A stretch of DNA of 64,000 bases from Paenibacillus sp. SY21-1. GTDB lineage: Bacteria; Bacillota; Bacilli; Paenibacillales; Paenibacillaceae. The notes under the pieces are model-generated. The model did not search any database. It had not been told where the DNA came from and was given only the letters and a program-made list of their open reading frames with translations. Position numbers and translations under genes: made by a program. This document shows positions 18,698 through 27,280 of this stretch, one piece after another; within the stretch, counting starts at the first letter, position 1; each line of letters starts with the position of its first letter. Location of the stretch: assembly GCF_005222705.1 (NCBI RefSeq), contig NZ_STGF01000001.1, forward strand, positions 248,001 through 312,000. Reading direction: 5' to 3'.

Positions 18698-19519
18698 TCA
18701 TACACGCTCCCGGATTTCCTCAATAAACGCTTTGGCTGCAGCCATCTGATGCTCCTTGGCTTCTTCCATAATGATGTGGACATGAGGCTTGTACTGATTC
18801 AGCAGCTTCATGTACAGCTCATAATTCATGGTGCCGAGTCCTGCCGGAACAACCCCCAGCGAGCCGTCCTCCAGCCAGAGGCGGTCCTTGGCATGAGCCG
18901 CGATAATACGCGTACCCAGCAAGACGAAGGCTTCCTCGATCACCTCGTTCTGACGCCCGAAATTATCAGCCGTCATTAGATTGCCCGGATCGATAACAAC
19001 GCCGATCTGTCTAGAAGGCACATCCTCAAGCATGCGTGCAAGCTCCGGCGCCGTGCCTACCAGGTGGCCTTCCGCTGCTTCCAGTCCGACAAAAACTCCC
19101 CACTTCTCGGCTTCCTCCGCCAGCTCGGCGAGCGTAGCCCGCATAACCGCCCAATCGTTGTCGGTATAGCCGCCCTCCAGCTTGCCCGTTTCAAAGGCCA
19201 CCATTGGCGCCCCCATAAACTTGGCGTAACGAAGCAGCTCCTTGAAGCGTTCGATGTTTATCCGTCGCTGCCGCTCATTGCGATCGCACATATTCAAGTA
19301 GCAGCCCAGCACGGCAATAGATACGCCATGCTTCGCAAGCTGCGCGCCAATAGCGGTGGCAAGGCCCGGACTAAAGCGTCCCGGTTCGCTGAAATCCACA
19401 TCGCTGACCGCTTTCCACAAAGCCAGCTGTATGTGGGTGAATCCGCTTGCAGAAATTTTTTCTCCAAGCTCCTTCAAAGGAACGGCTCCGTGCAAATGAG
19501 CCAATAAAGCAACCGTCAT
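18698..19519 (-). CDS. sugar phosphate isomerase/epimerase (AP endonuclease family 2 TIM barrel)
   Basis: A 273-residue TIM-barrel protein of the xylose-isomerase-like superfamily. Typical strand ends are seen: APMVAFETG, VGLEAAEGH, VVIDPGNLM, IIAAHAKD and VHIIMEEAKEHQ, which supply Glu, Asp and His ligands for a divalent metal. Members act on inositols, hydroxypyruvate or rare sugars; the substrate is not predictable. ATG 19519 follows AAAGGAGAGG; an earlier ATG is less well placed. It stands alone between the small membrane gene and yidC. Confidence 0.8.
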   Translation of the reverse strand: MTVALLAHLHGAVPLKELGEKISASGFTHIQLALWKAVSDVDFSEPGRFSPGLATAIGAQLAKHGVSIAVLGCYLNMCDRNERQRRINIERFKELLRYAKFMGAPMVAFETGKLEGGYTDNDWAVMRATLAELAEEAEKWGVFVGLEAAEGHLVGTAPELARMLEDVPSRQIGVVIDPGNLMTADNFGRQNEVIEEAFVLLGTRIIAAHAKDRLWLEDGSLGVVPAGLGTMNYELYMKLLNQYKPHVHIIMEEAKEHQMAAAKAFIEEIRERV

Positions 19520-19719
19520 AACGTAGTCCTCTCCTTTAACATGCGTACACAACTGTACAAGTTATGTTCAGGCAAAGCTGCCTTTCCGCAAAAAATAGAA
19601 TGATCGCGCCCTTATGTAACAAATACAATTCTCGTGCTAGCGAAACGGCTGCGCCGCCTTGGATAAGGCGGCCGCTGCCGAACGGTCATACCTGGGAACA
19701 CCAACCACGTCCATGCGGA

Positions 19720-20544
19720 TCAAGCGCCGCCGATAGCGACTTCAACCGGCTTGGCGGCATATACTTTTTTCGCCAGATAGGACTGACCTATCATAAACAA
19801 GCCGCCGGTTACCCAATACAACGAAATAGCCGCTGGCGCCGATAGAGCGAATACGCCCATCAGCACCGGAGATAAGTAGCCCATAAACGCAAGCTGCTTC
19901 TGCTGGGCAGGATCTGCGCCAGGCTGCGTCGTCTGCGATACTTTAAACTGGACAAAATATACGAGCGCCGCGATAATCGGCAAAACAATATCGGGCGAGC
20001 CCAGCTTGAACCATAAGAAGGAATGGTCGGCGAGCTGGGGCGTCAGCTTGATAGCCGAATACAAGCCCATCAGGATCGGCATTTGAATCAGCATCGGCAA
20101 GCAGCCGATGGCCAGCGGATTGACCTGATGCTTCTGATATAAAGCGAACGTCTCCTGCTGCAGCTTTTGCTTGGAATCCGCATCGGACTTGCCTTTATAT
20201 TTGCTCTGAAGCTGCTTCAGCTCGGGCTGGAGCGCCGCCATCTTGCCGCGCATCTGGTGCTGCGAACGGTACTGACGCATCATAAGCGGAAGCAGCAGCA
20301 GACGGATAATCAGGGTAATGCCGATAATCGCCAGCCCGTAATTGCCATGAAACATGCCCGCCAAATATTGAATAACCGCGGATAACGGGTAAATCACGTA
20401 ATGGTTGAAGAAGCCCGGCGTATCGCCGTCAATGGTGCCTGTCGTTGTGCCGCAGCCGCTGATCAGCAGCAAACCTGCGAGCATAATGCCAATTACAGCT
20501 AAACGGCTAACCTTCGGGAAAGTGAATACACGGGTATTGAACAT
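19720..20544 (-). CDS. yidC: YidC/Oxa1-family membrane protein insertase (lipoprotein type, probable second paralogue)
   Basis: A 274-residue insertase with a lipoprotein signal ending LLLISGC, then five helices. The conserved groove arginine is in TLIIRLLLLPLMMRQYRSQ, followed by the cytoplasmic helical hairpin rich in K and Q (KQKLQQETFALYQKHQVNPLAIGCLP split across two motifs). It inserts and folds inner-membrane proteins with or without Sec. It is not beside rnpA/rpmH, where the housekeeping copy normally lies, so it is probably the YidC2-like copy. Its Shine-Dalgarno AGGAGG lies inside a hairpin and its start overlaps a small upstream membrane ORF, an arrangement like mifM-yidC2. Confidence 0.9.
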   Translation of the reverse strand: MFNTRVFTFPKVSRLAVIGIMLAGLLLISGCGTTTGTIDGDTPGFFNHYVIYPLSAVIQYLAGMFHGNYGLAIIGITLIIRLLLLPLMMRQYRSQHQMRGKMAALQPELKQLQSKYKGKSDADSKQKLQQETFALYQKHQVNPLAIGCLPMLIQMPILMGLYSAIKLTPQLADHSFLWFKLGSPDIVLPIIAALVYFVQFKVSQTTQPGADPAQQKQLAFMGYLSPVLMGVFALSAPAAISLYWVTGGLFMIGQSYLAKKVYAAKPVEVAIGGA

Positions 20545-20837
20545 GAAAATCCTCCTCGTTTGTTGGCTGGTGCGACAGCAAACGAGGATTTGCAGGCTGA
20601 ATTATCGTCATCGGGCGATTCTTTGCGTTTGACCTTGCGGACGAGCCAATGTCGGATTGGGACGGTCCCAAGCAGTCGAAACGGAATGACAACGAGTATA
20701 ACCAATAAAGTCTGGTCGCGCTGCCAGTGCTCGTGACCGTCCGCGCGAATAAACGATACGCACGAATACGCAAGCGTATACAGCAGGCAGATGGAAATCA
20801 GATAAGGTATCAGATCATGCAATTCAAGTTCGAACAA
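20499..20837 (-). CDS. small membrane leader ORF overlapping yidC (MifM-like candidate)
   Basis: A 112-residue protein read from TTG 20837, which has AAGGGAGGTG six bases upstream. Two hydrophobic segments (LIPYLISICLLYTLAYSCVSF and TLLVILVVIPFRLLGTVPI) are followed by a basic stretch (VRKVKRKE), an acidic triplet at residues 76-78 (SPDDDN) and a hydrophilic tail. Codons for KSSF and NKRGG form the two arms of a hairpin that covers the yidC ribosome binding site, and the ORF ends 46 bases inside yidC. In Bacillus, MifM is a membrane leader that stalls the ribosome when insertion capacity is low and so exposes the yidC2 ribosome binding site. Sequence identity to MifM is not apparent; the analogy is architectural. 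Confidence 0.6.
   Translation of the reverse strand: MFELELHDLIPYLISICLLYTLAYSCVSFIRADGHEHWQRDQTLLVILVVIPFRLLGTVPIRHWLVRKVKRKESPDDDNSACKSSFAVAPANKRGGFSCSIPVYSLSRRLAV
20551..20588 (-). promoter_or_regulatory. hairpin sequestering the yidC ribosome binding site
   Basis: On the minus strand TCCTCGTTTG (20588-20579) pairs perfectly over 10 bp with CAAACGAGGA (20562-20553), with a 16-base loop. The second arm contains the first four bases of the yidC Shine-Dalgarno AGGAGG (20556-20551), six bases before ATG 20544. AAA/TTT pairs may extend the stem beyond a three-base bulge. The first arm lies in the upstream leader ORF, so a ribosome on or stalled in that ORF would open the hairpin. Confidence 0.75.
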
Positions 20838-20960
20838 GGCATTCACCTCCCTTCCAATATTTACATAGGTCAATTGCTGAGGCCGGGGAAATGCTAGCCC
20901 TAACCGCTAATAGCCGATTTTTTTTAAATGCCAATGCGTAAAATGAGCGCAAATCGTTTA

Positions 20961-20989
20961 TTTACAATAGACGGACATCACTTTATACT
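20961..20989 (+). promoter_or_regulatory. sigma-A-type promoter of the amino-acid ABC operon
   Basis: TTTACA (20961-20966) and TATACT (20984-20989) are separated by 17 bases, close to consensus, 125 bases upstream of the first gene. The leader between them and the gene contains no clear riboswitch. Confidence 0.7.
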
Positions 20990-21113
20990 TTCTAGGTTGC
21001 ATGAGCTGTCGTCCCGCATGGAGAACCAAGCCCCTTGCCTTATATAGGAAGAATTCAAGCGCAGACGGCAGACGCCGCCTTTGAGACCATCAACCTAGAA
21101 GAAAGAGGACAAC

Positions 21114-22577
21114 ATGAATCGAAAAACTCTCAACCTGTGGGCTGCGTTTACTGGCATGCTTGTTCTGCTTGTTGCCGTGTTTGGACAATCAATGCCTGCG
21201 CTGCAAACCGCGAACGCCGCTGAGCCCAAGCCCAAAATCGTGATGGGCACTTCCCCCGACTATCCGCCCTACGAGAACGTGGATGTCAAGAACAATGGCG
21301 AAATTGTAGGAATGGATATCGATATAGCCAAGTATATCACCAACACGCTCGGATATGAACTGGAAATCGCGAGCATGGATTTTAACGGTCTGATTGCCGC
21401 GCTTCAGTCGGGGAGGGTGGACTTTGTCATGTCCGCCATGTCGGCTACGGACGAGCGCCGGAAAAATGTCGCGTTCTCCAATGTGTATTACGCTGCGCGA
21501 AATACAATCGTTTCACAAAAAGACAACCCGTTAGAAACGCTCGAATCCCTTGTCGGCAAACGGGTCGGCACGCAGCTTGGCTCTACGCAGGACCAGTTCG
21601 CCGAAACCATTGACGGTGCCCGGCTCAAGAAGCTTAACAAGGTGCCTGACCTTATACAGGAGCTGAACACGGGACGAATCGATGCCGCCATCGTCGAGGA
21701 TGCCGTCGCCATCGAAATGACGGAATCCAACCCCGGGCTGATGATGACCTTTTTGCCCGCCGACACGGAAGAGAACGGCTATGCCATCGCGTTCCCCAAG
21801 CAGTCCGATCTAGTCGCCCCTTTTAACGGGGTGCTCGCAGATATGAAGCAGTCGGGGAAAATGGAGGAAATCGTCCAGAAGTGGTTTGCCGAGAAAGAGT
21901 CCCGTTCCAGCGGCGGCGGCATTCTCGATTTTTCCGTTCTGCAAGGCTATGTGCCTTTTATCTTGAAGGGCATCTATGTCACGCTGCTGTTTACCCTTGT
22001 ATCTGCGCTGCTTGGCCTGATCTGGGGCACGATTTTATCGCTGTTCAAAATATCAGGCGTCAAGCCGCTGGAATGGTTCGCCACCGCCTATACATCGGTT
22101 TTTCGCGGTACGCCGCTGCTTGTGCAGCTCACGCTTATCTATTACGGCACGCCGCAATTGCTCCATTATGACATACCGGCGCTCCTTGCGGCGGGACTTG
22201 CCTTTGGCCTGAACTCGGCAGCTTATTTGTCCGAGACGATCCGGGGCGGCATCATGGCCGTCGACAAGGGCCAGCGCGAGGCTGCCATTGCGCTTGGCGT
22301 GCCGTATCGCAAGATGATGGTCCGCATCATATTCCCGCAAGCGCTGCGCACGATTCTGCCCGCGCTGGTGAATGAGTGCGTTGCCCTTCTCAAGGAATCT
22401 TCGCTCGTTTCCGTCATCGGCGTAACCGAGCTGATGCGCCGCGCAGACGTCGTCAGAGCTTCCACCTTCCGCGCCTTTGAGGTGCTGCTGCTCGTCGCTG
22501 CTATTTATTACGTGCTGGTGCTTATACTCACCTCGCTCGCTCGCATGCTGGAAAGGAGGCTTCGCCGCAGTGATTAA
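21114..22577 (+). CDS. amino-acid ABC transporter, fused substrate-binding protein and permease
   Basis: A 487-residue fusion. Residues 1-36 are a signal/anchor segment, 37-265 are a family-3 solute-binding domain (TSPDYPPYENVD, GMDIDIAKYI, GLIAALQSGRVDFVMSAM), and about 275-485 a HisM/GlnP-type permease (VFRGTPLLVQLTLIYYGTP, ETIRGGIMAVDKGQREAAIALG as the EAA loop). Fusions like this are known for glutamine, arginine or other polar amino acids. The stop overlaps the ATPase gene by eight bases. Start ATG 21114 has AGAAAGAGG upstream. Confidence 0.92.
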   Translation: MNRKTLNLWAAFTGMLVLLVAVFGQSMPALQTANAAEPKPKIVMGTSPDYPPYENVDVKNNGEIVGMDIDIAKYITNTLGYELEIASMDFNGLIAALQSGRVDFVMSAMSATDERRKNVAFSNVYYAARNTIVSQKDNPLETLESLVGKRVGTQLGSTQDQFAETIDGARLKKLNKVPDLIQELNTGRIDAAIVEDAVAIEMTESNPGLMMTFLPADTEENGYAIAFPKQSDLVAPFNGVLADMKQSGKMEEIVQKWFAEKESRSSGGGILDFSVLQGYVPFILKGIYVTLLFTLVSALLGLIWGTILSLFKISGVKPLEWFATAYTSVFRGTPLLVQLTLIYYGTPQLLHYDIPALLAAGLAFGLNSAAYLSETIRGGIMAVDKGQREAAIALGVPYRKMMVRIIFPQALRTILPALVNECVALLKESSLVSVIGVTELMRRADVVRASTFRAFEVLLLVAAIYYVLVLILTSLARMLERRLRRSD

Positions 22578-23292
22578 TGTAACGGATCTAACCAAAAGCT
22601 TCGGCAAACATCAGGTGCTGAACGGCATCACGACTACCGTTGAGAGAGGGGAGGTCGTCGCGCTCATCGGTCCGTCCGGCTCGGGCAAATCGACCTTCCT
22701 GCGCTGTCTCAACCTGCTGGAGGCGCCGAGCGGAGGCACGATCGAGATCGACAACGTGACGATTACCGATCCGCGCACCGATGTCGCTCGGGTCCGCCAG
22801 CGTATCGGAATGGTGTTTCAGCATTTTCATTTGTTTCCTCATATGACTGTGCTTGACAATATTACGTTCGCCCCCGTCGAGGTAAAGGGCATACCCCTCA
22901 ATGAGGCGCGCGACAAAGCGCGCGAGCTGCTCGACCGCGTCGGCCTGGCGGACAAAGCCGACAGCTTTCCCGCGCGGCTGTCAGGCGGCCAGAAGCAGCG
23001 CGTCGCCATCGCCCGCAGTCTGGCGATGGCGCCTGACATTATGCTGTTCGATGAGCCCACATCCGCCCTTGACCCCGAAATGGTCAAGGAGGTGCTGAAC
23101 GTAATCCGCGGGCTCGCCGAGAGCGGCATGACCATGCTCATCGTAACGCACGAAATGAAATTCGCCCGCGAAGCGGCGGATACCATTTATTTTCTCGACG
23201 GCGGCAGGCTAGTCGAGCGCACGAAGCCGGAGCAGTTTTTCACAGAGCCGCAGAGTGAACGGGCCGCTCGTTTTCTGGAGCAGGTGCTATAA
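22570..23292 (+). CDS. amino-acid ABC transporter ATP-binding protein (GlnQ type)
   Basis: A 240-residue ABC ATPase with Walker A GPSGSGKST, Q-loop VFQHFHLFPHMT, signature LSGGQKQRVAIA, Walker B IMLFDEPTSALD and switch histidine VTHEM. FQHFHLFPHMTVLDN and the 240-residue length are typical of the polar amino-acid (GlnQ/HisP) group. GTG 22570 is the start, set by AGGAGG about 10 bases upstream within the end of the permease gene. It powers the fused binding-protein/permease just upstream; together they make a complete importer. Confidence 0.93.
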   Translation: MINVTDLTKSFGKHQVLNGITTTVERGEVVALIGPSGSGKSTFLRCLNLLEAPSGGTIEIDNVTITDPRTDVARVRQRIGMVFQHFHLFPHMTVLDNITFAPVEVKGIPLNEARDKARELLDRVGLADKADSFPARLSGGQKQRVAIARSLAMAPDIMLFDEPTSALDPEMVKEVLNVIRGLAESGMTMLIVTHEMKFAREAADTIYFLDGGRLVERTKPEQFFTEPQSERAARFLEQVL

Positions 23293-23314
23293 ACAAAAAA
23301 ACCAGGCAACACAG

Positions 23315-23354
23315 CAAGAGGCAACTGCCGCGTAATCCGGCTGGTTGCCTCTTG
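23315..23354. terminator. stem-loop between convergent ABC operons
   Basis: CAAGAGGCAAC and GTTGCCTCTTG form a perfect 11-bp stem with an 18-base loop. A run of T lies beyond the stem on the minus strand (complement of the A-run at 23294-23301) and a weaker one on the plus strand, so it may end transcription from both sides. Confidence 0.7.
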
Positions 23355-23434
23355 TCGTTTAATTTGCCCTCTAACCCCGAGCTTCATTAATCAAGACCTG
23401 CAGCTCCGTTGTCGCACCGCAGCTCTGTACGCTT

Positions 23435-24310
23435 CTATCCCTTGATGGATCCGATCATCGCGCCCTTGGCAAAATGCTTTTGCAAGAACGGATACACGAG
23501 CAGGATCGGCAGCGTAGCCACTACGATAACCGCCATCTTTATCGTCTGATCGGGCGGCGGCACGGCAGCGTCCAGATCGGCGCTGTAGTCCATGCCGCTG
23601 GCGAGTACGACGATTTGCCGCAGCAGTACCTGAATCGGCCATTTGGCGCTGTCATTGAGATAAAGAATAGCGCTCATATACGTGTTCCAGTACGTAACGG
23701 CATAGAACAGCGAAATCGTGGCGATGGCAGGCATCGATAGCGGAAGCACGATTCGGAACAGGATTCCGAAATCGTTGCAGCCGTCGATTTTGGCCGATTC
23801 CTCAAGCCCTTCCGGGATATTCTGAAAAAAGTTTTTCAGAATGATCAGATTGAAAGCGCTGATGGCGGAAGGGATGATAAGCGCTGCGAACTTGTCTATC
23901 AGGCCCAGCTCCTTGACAACAAGAAAGGTCGGAATAAGTCCACCGCTGAACAGCATCGTGAAAACGACCAGAAACATGATCGTGCGTCTGCCGTCCAGAT
24001 CCCGCCGGGACAAGCCGTAGGCCATCAGAGAAGTAATCAGCATGCTGATGAACGTGCCTGCCAGCGTGACGCCAACCGAAACCCCCATCGCCTTGAAAAT
24101 TTTATCCGTGGAAAAAATGAATTTGTAGGCGTCGAAGCTCCATATCGTCGGAATGAGTATGAATTTTTTAGCCGCCATTTCCGCGCTTGTCGTAAAGGAG
24201 CCTGCCACCACATGCACAAAAGGCAGCACCGTCACAAGCGCGATAATAGCCAGCAGCGTAAAATTGACGAAAGAGAACACGCGACCGCCAAACGTTTTGT
24301 CTTCTACCAT
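23435..24310 (-). CDS. carbohydrate ABC transporter permease (LplC/YtcP type)
   Basis: A 291-residue permease with six membrane helices and an EAA-type loop (EGLEESAKIDGCNDFGILF). The pattern SFTTSAE near the N-terminus and WNTYMSAILYL near the fifth helix are typical of the YtcP/LplC group used for oligo- or polysaccharide fragments. ATG 24310 was chosen because GGAGG is six bases before it; the in-frame TTG just upstream abuts the ribosome binding site. It follows its partner permease by 27 bases. Confidence 0.9.
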   Translation of the reverse strand: MVEDKTFGGRVFSFVNFTLLAIIALVTVLPFVHVVAGSFTTSAEMAAKKFILIPTIWSFDAYKFIFSTDKIFKAMGVSVGVTLAGTFISMLITSLMAYGLSRRDLDGRRTIMFLVVFTMLFSGGLIPTFLVVKELGLIDKFAALIIPSAISAFNLIILKNFFQNIPEGLEESAKIDGCNDFGILFRIVLPLSMPAIATISLFYAVTYWNTYMSAILYLNDSAKWPIQVLLRQIVVLASGMDYSADLDAAVPPPDQTIKMAVIVVATLPILLVYPFLQKHFAKGAMIGSIKG

Positions 24311-24337
24311 ATGCAACCTCCATTCGGCCTTGGCGTC

Positions 24338-25288
24338 CTAGTATACGCCCTCTTCGCCCATTTTTTTGGCAAGCTTGTTCGCCAGCATGACGAGCACAAG
24401 CCCGACAAACGATTTAAAGAAACCGATCGCGGTGCTATAACTGAACTTGCCTTGCTGCAGACCCGCCGTGTAGACATACGTATCGATGATTTCCGCCACC
24501 TCGCGGTTCATGGAATTCAGCAGCAAGTATACATGCTCAAAGCCTAGCTCCAGCACATCGCCAATTTTCAGAATAAGCAGAATGACTATGACGCTCCTGA
24601 TTGCAGGCAGCGTAATATGCCATACCTGACGCAGCCTGCCGGCTCCGTCCATCCGCGCAGCCTCGTAGAGCTGCGGATCGACCGAGGCGATCGCCGCCAA
24701 ATAAATAATCGTGCCCCATCCTGCTTCCCGCCAAATAATTTGAATGATATAGGTGGGTCTGAACCACTCGGGACTGAGCAGGAAGTTGATTTTTTCGAAT
24801 CCGAAGAAGACCAGCAGCTCGTTAATAATGCCGCCGTCCGACGTAAGCATGACAAAGCTGATCGAGACGATAATGACCCATGACATAAAATGCGGCAAAT
24901 AGACCAGTGTCTGAAACGTTCGCTTAAAAAAGTTGATGCGTACCTCGTTCAGCATAAGCGCCAGTATAATGGGGATCGGAAAGAAAAAAATCAGATTCAA
25001 ACCGAACAGCACCAGCGTATTGGTCAAAATATTCAGGAAGTCCGGCTCGGTGAACAGGCGCTCGAAATGCTTGAAGCCCACCCATTCGCTTCCGGCTATG
25101 CCCTTGAACGGCTTGTAGTCCTGCAGAGCAATGACGAGTCCGAACATTGGAATGTATTTGAAAATGATGAAAAACAAAATGCCCGGCAGCACCATGATAT
25201 AGAGCAATTTATTGCGCCAGAGCCGTTTCTTGAGCTCGCTCGTCCTTGGCTGCGGCACTCGCGCTTGCTGAACGACAGTTTCTTGCAT
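24338..25288 (-). CDS. carbohydrate ABC transporter permease (LplB/YteP type)
   Basis: A 316-residue permease: LYIMVLPGILFFIIFKYIPM begins the first helix, ALQDYKPFKGI is the conserved LplB-type loop, and YEAARMDGAGRLRQVWHITLPA the EAA loop contacting the ATPase. The ATPase itself is not here, as usual in Paenibacillus, where one MsmX-like ATPase serves several importers. ATG 25288 is placed by AAAGGAAG. It lies between the binding lipoprotein (90 bases upstream) and the second permease. Confidence 0.92.
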   Translation of the reverse strand: MQETVVQQARVPQPRTSELKKRLWRNKLLYIMVLPGILFFIIFKYIPMFGLVIALQDYKPFKGIAGSEWVGFKHFERLFTEPDFLNILTNTLVLFGLNLIFFFPIPIILALMLNEVRINFFKRTFQTLVYLPHFMSWVIIVSISFVMLTSDGGIINELLVFFGFEKINFLLSPEWFRPTYIIQIIWREAGWGTIIYLAAIASVDPQLYEAARMDGAGRLRQVWHITLPAIRSVIVILLILKIGDVLELGFEHVYLLLNSMNREVAEIIDTYVYTAGLQQGKFSYSTAIGFFKSFVGLVLVMLANKLAKKMGEEGVY

Positions 25289-25378
25289 GCTGAATCTTCC
25301 TTTCTGCGGGAGACTGCCGCGCCCTGGCCGTCCCCGCAAAGGGAACGGCTCAAGTCTGCTGCAGCGCTGGGATTAGGC

Positions 25379-26935
25379 CTATTTGCTGTAAACTGCGTTG
25401 TATTCGTCGATAATGTCGTTTCCGCCGCGCTTCTTCCAATCCTCAATCGCTTTCTCAAAGCCGGCCTTGTCAATCGAGCCGTAAATATACTTGTACGTCG
25501 CATCCTTGATCAGCTCTTGCAGCTCCGTGCCCTTCTCTGTAAACGTAGCGGAGTCGAGCGCCGCCGCCGGGTCGGGAATCGCGATTTTTTCATTCTCGAT
25601 AACAAGCTGCTCCGCATGAATCCGCGCAGGGAGATCGTGGAAGCCCTCGTACATGCCATTCGATTCCGGCTCGCCGATGACGCTGTCCTTATAGCCTTTG
25701 ACCTCGCGCTCCGACAGCTCCTGATTCTCGGTCGCCTTCGCCTTGCCGTCCTGCACCGTGTAATGTACGCCTTCCTTGCCCCAATACATCATATTGGCTA
25801 CTTCCGCCGTCATCATTTTGTCGAAGAAAGCAAGAATCTTTTTGAGCTCGGCCTCATCCTTAACAGCCGTTTTCGGGAACAACACAACGTTGTTGTAGCC
25901 CGGAATCGCCCAAGAGGCGAATTGCCCGTCCGGACCGGCCACCATGCTGTGCACATCCACTTCGGCGGTCGGGATATTTTTAACCAGATCCTTAACGAGA
26001 GAGTTCACGTCCTGCATCGAGCCGATGTACATGCCGGCCTTGCCGCTGGTGAACATATTGACCTGGTCGGTTTTGCTTGTAGCCGCAAAATCGACGTTCA
26101 TGGCTTTGGCGTCGCGCACCTTCTTGAAGAAATCCATCGTCTCGACATATTGCGGGAACGTGAATTCAGGCTGCAGCTTGCCATCCTGCTCGCCCCAGTT
26201 GTTCGGAGTGCCGAACCAGGAGGCGACCGTTTTGAAAGCCCCGTATACAAGATCGTTGCGGTCGGCCAAGCCAATCGTGTCCGCCTGATTGTTGCCGTCC
26301 GGATCGCCGGTCGTAAACTTCTCCATCATGGCAAACAGCTCGTCAACGTTCGCAGGCGCCTTCAGCCCCAGCTTGTCGGCCCAATCCTTCCGGTAGATCA
26401 GCCCCTGGCGGGCGAGCGGTCTGCCGATGTAAAGCGAATACAGCTTGCCGTCTACCTTCGTGTTATTCAGAATGTCCTCTTTCAGCTTGCTCAGATTTTC
26501 AAATTCGCTGAGATAAGGCCCAATTTCCCAGAACTGACCGTCGCGAATCGCTTCCTTCATCTGTACGAAGGTCGCCTGGTTTTTCAGGTAGGTCACTTGC
26601 GGCAGCGTGCTGGTCGCGAATGAGGTATTAAGCTTCTCCTCGTACGTATCAGCCGGGAAAAACTGATAGGTCAGCTTCGTATTCGTAAGCTTTTCCACCT
26701 CATTCTTAATCGTATCCGGCGGCGTTTCCGCAATATTGAGCGGCAGCATAATCGTAATCTCTGTCGGTTCCTCCGGCTTGTTCTCTTCCTCTTTGACAGC
26801 GGATGTTGGCGAAGCATTCTCTCCGGCTGCGCCGTTGCCGCCGTTGTTTCCTCCATTGCCGCCCGAGCATGCCGATAGCATCAAGCTTATAGCCAGTAGC
26901 GAGCTGAGCGTCATCGAAAAGGATTTTGTCTTCAT
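25379..26935 (-). CDS. extracellular solute-binding lipoprotein (LplA/LipO type)
   Basis: A 518-residue lipoprotein with lipobox LMLSAC and a Gly/Asn/Glu-rich linker. The family-1 binding fold is long, as in LipO/YtcQ: PPDTIKNEVEKLTNTKLTY, RQGLIYRKDWADKLGLKAP and a Trp-rich ligand region (VASWFGTPNNWGEQDG). DPDGNNQADTIGLADRND looks like a calcium-binding loop typical of these proteins. ATG 26935 follows GGGGG. It is first in the operon with the two permeases and delivers an oligosaccharide of unknown type. A second, similar lipoprotein is encoded at 28840-30360. Confidence 0.9.
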   Translation of the reverse strand: MKTKSFSMTLSSLLAISLMLSACSGGNGGNNGGNGAAGENASPTSAVKEEENKPEEPTEITIMLPLNIAETPPDTIKNEVEKLTNTKLTYQFFPADTYEEKLNTSFATSTLPQVTYLKNQATFVQMKEAIRDGQFWEIGPYLSEFENLSKLKEDILNNTKVDGKLYSLYIGRPLARQGLIYRKDWADKLGLKAPANVDELFAMMEKFTTGDPDGNNQADTIGLADRNDLVYGAFKTVASWFGTPNNWGEQDGKLQPEFTFPQYVETMDFFKKVRDAKAMNVDFAATSKTDQVNMFTSGKAGMYIGSMQDVNSLVKDLVKNIPTAEVDVHSMVAGPDGQFASWAIPGYNNVVLFPKTAVKDEAELKKILAFFDKMMTAEVANMMYWGKEGVHYTVQDGKAKATENQELSEREVKGYKDSVIGEPESNGMYEGFHDLPARIHAEQLVIENEKIAIPDPAAALDSATFTEKGTELQELIKDATYKYIYGSIDKAGFEKAIEDWKKRGGNDIIDEYNAVYSK

Positions 26936-27280
26936 CAAGCGTTGACCCCCTATTAATCGTTGTGGTTGCTGCACGATCAGACTACCATCGGCGATTGCGG
27001 TGCCGAAACAATCATCTCGACCGATTCGCCTTGCCTGATACAGGATGTGAGCAAATGATTATAACGAAGGAGAAGGACACTTGATGCGGCGATAAGGATG
27101 AAAGGTTAAGGGGAAACCGATAAATGTTGTGGGAGCATAAGGTCTGAAGATGAAGCTTGCAGAATCGAGGCGATCGAGCAAAAGGGGCCGGACATGCTAA
27201 AAAAGCGAATGCTCGAGCCGTCGGCGGGCTCTGGAGCATTCGCTGCTTGATACGAGAATGAGGATGAGGCAGCTTCTAAG
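26936..27280. other. intergenic region between esterase and sugar transporter operon
   Basis: This 345-base stretch holds no credible gene. It contains the esterase terminator (27199-27244) and must hold the promoter of the binding-protein operon, but I could not pick a convincing -35/-10 pair. Confidence 0.6.
27199..27244 (-). terminator. rho-independent terminator after the esterase
   Basis: On the minus strand AGCGAATGCTC pairs with GAGCATTCGCT (11 bp, with a GC-rich 19-base loop) and is followed by six T residues. Confidence 0.85.

Noticed and set aside
24890..26623. A 577-residue plus-strand reading frame through the sugar transporter genes
   Set aside because: It is antisense to genes with clear lipobox, permease and ligand motifs; its protein is Arg/Leu/His-rich with no domain, and it has no ribosome binding site.
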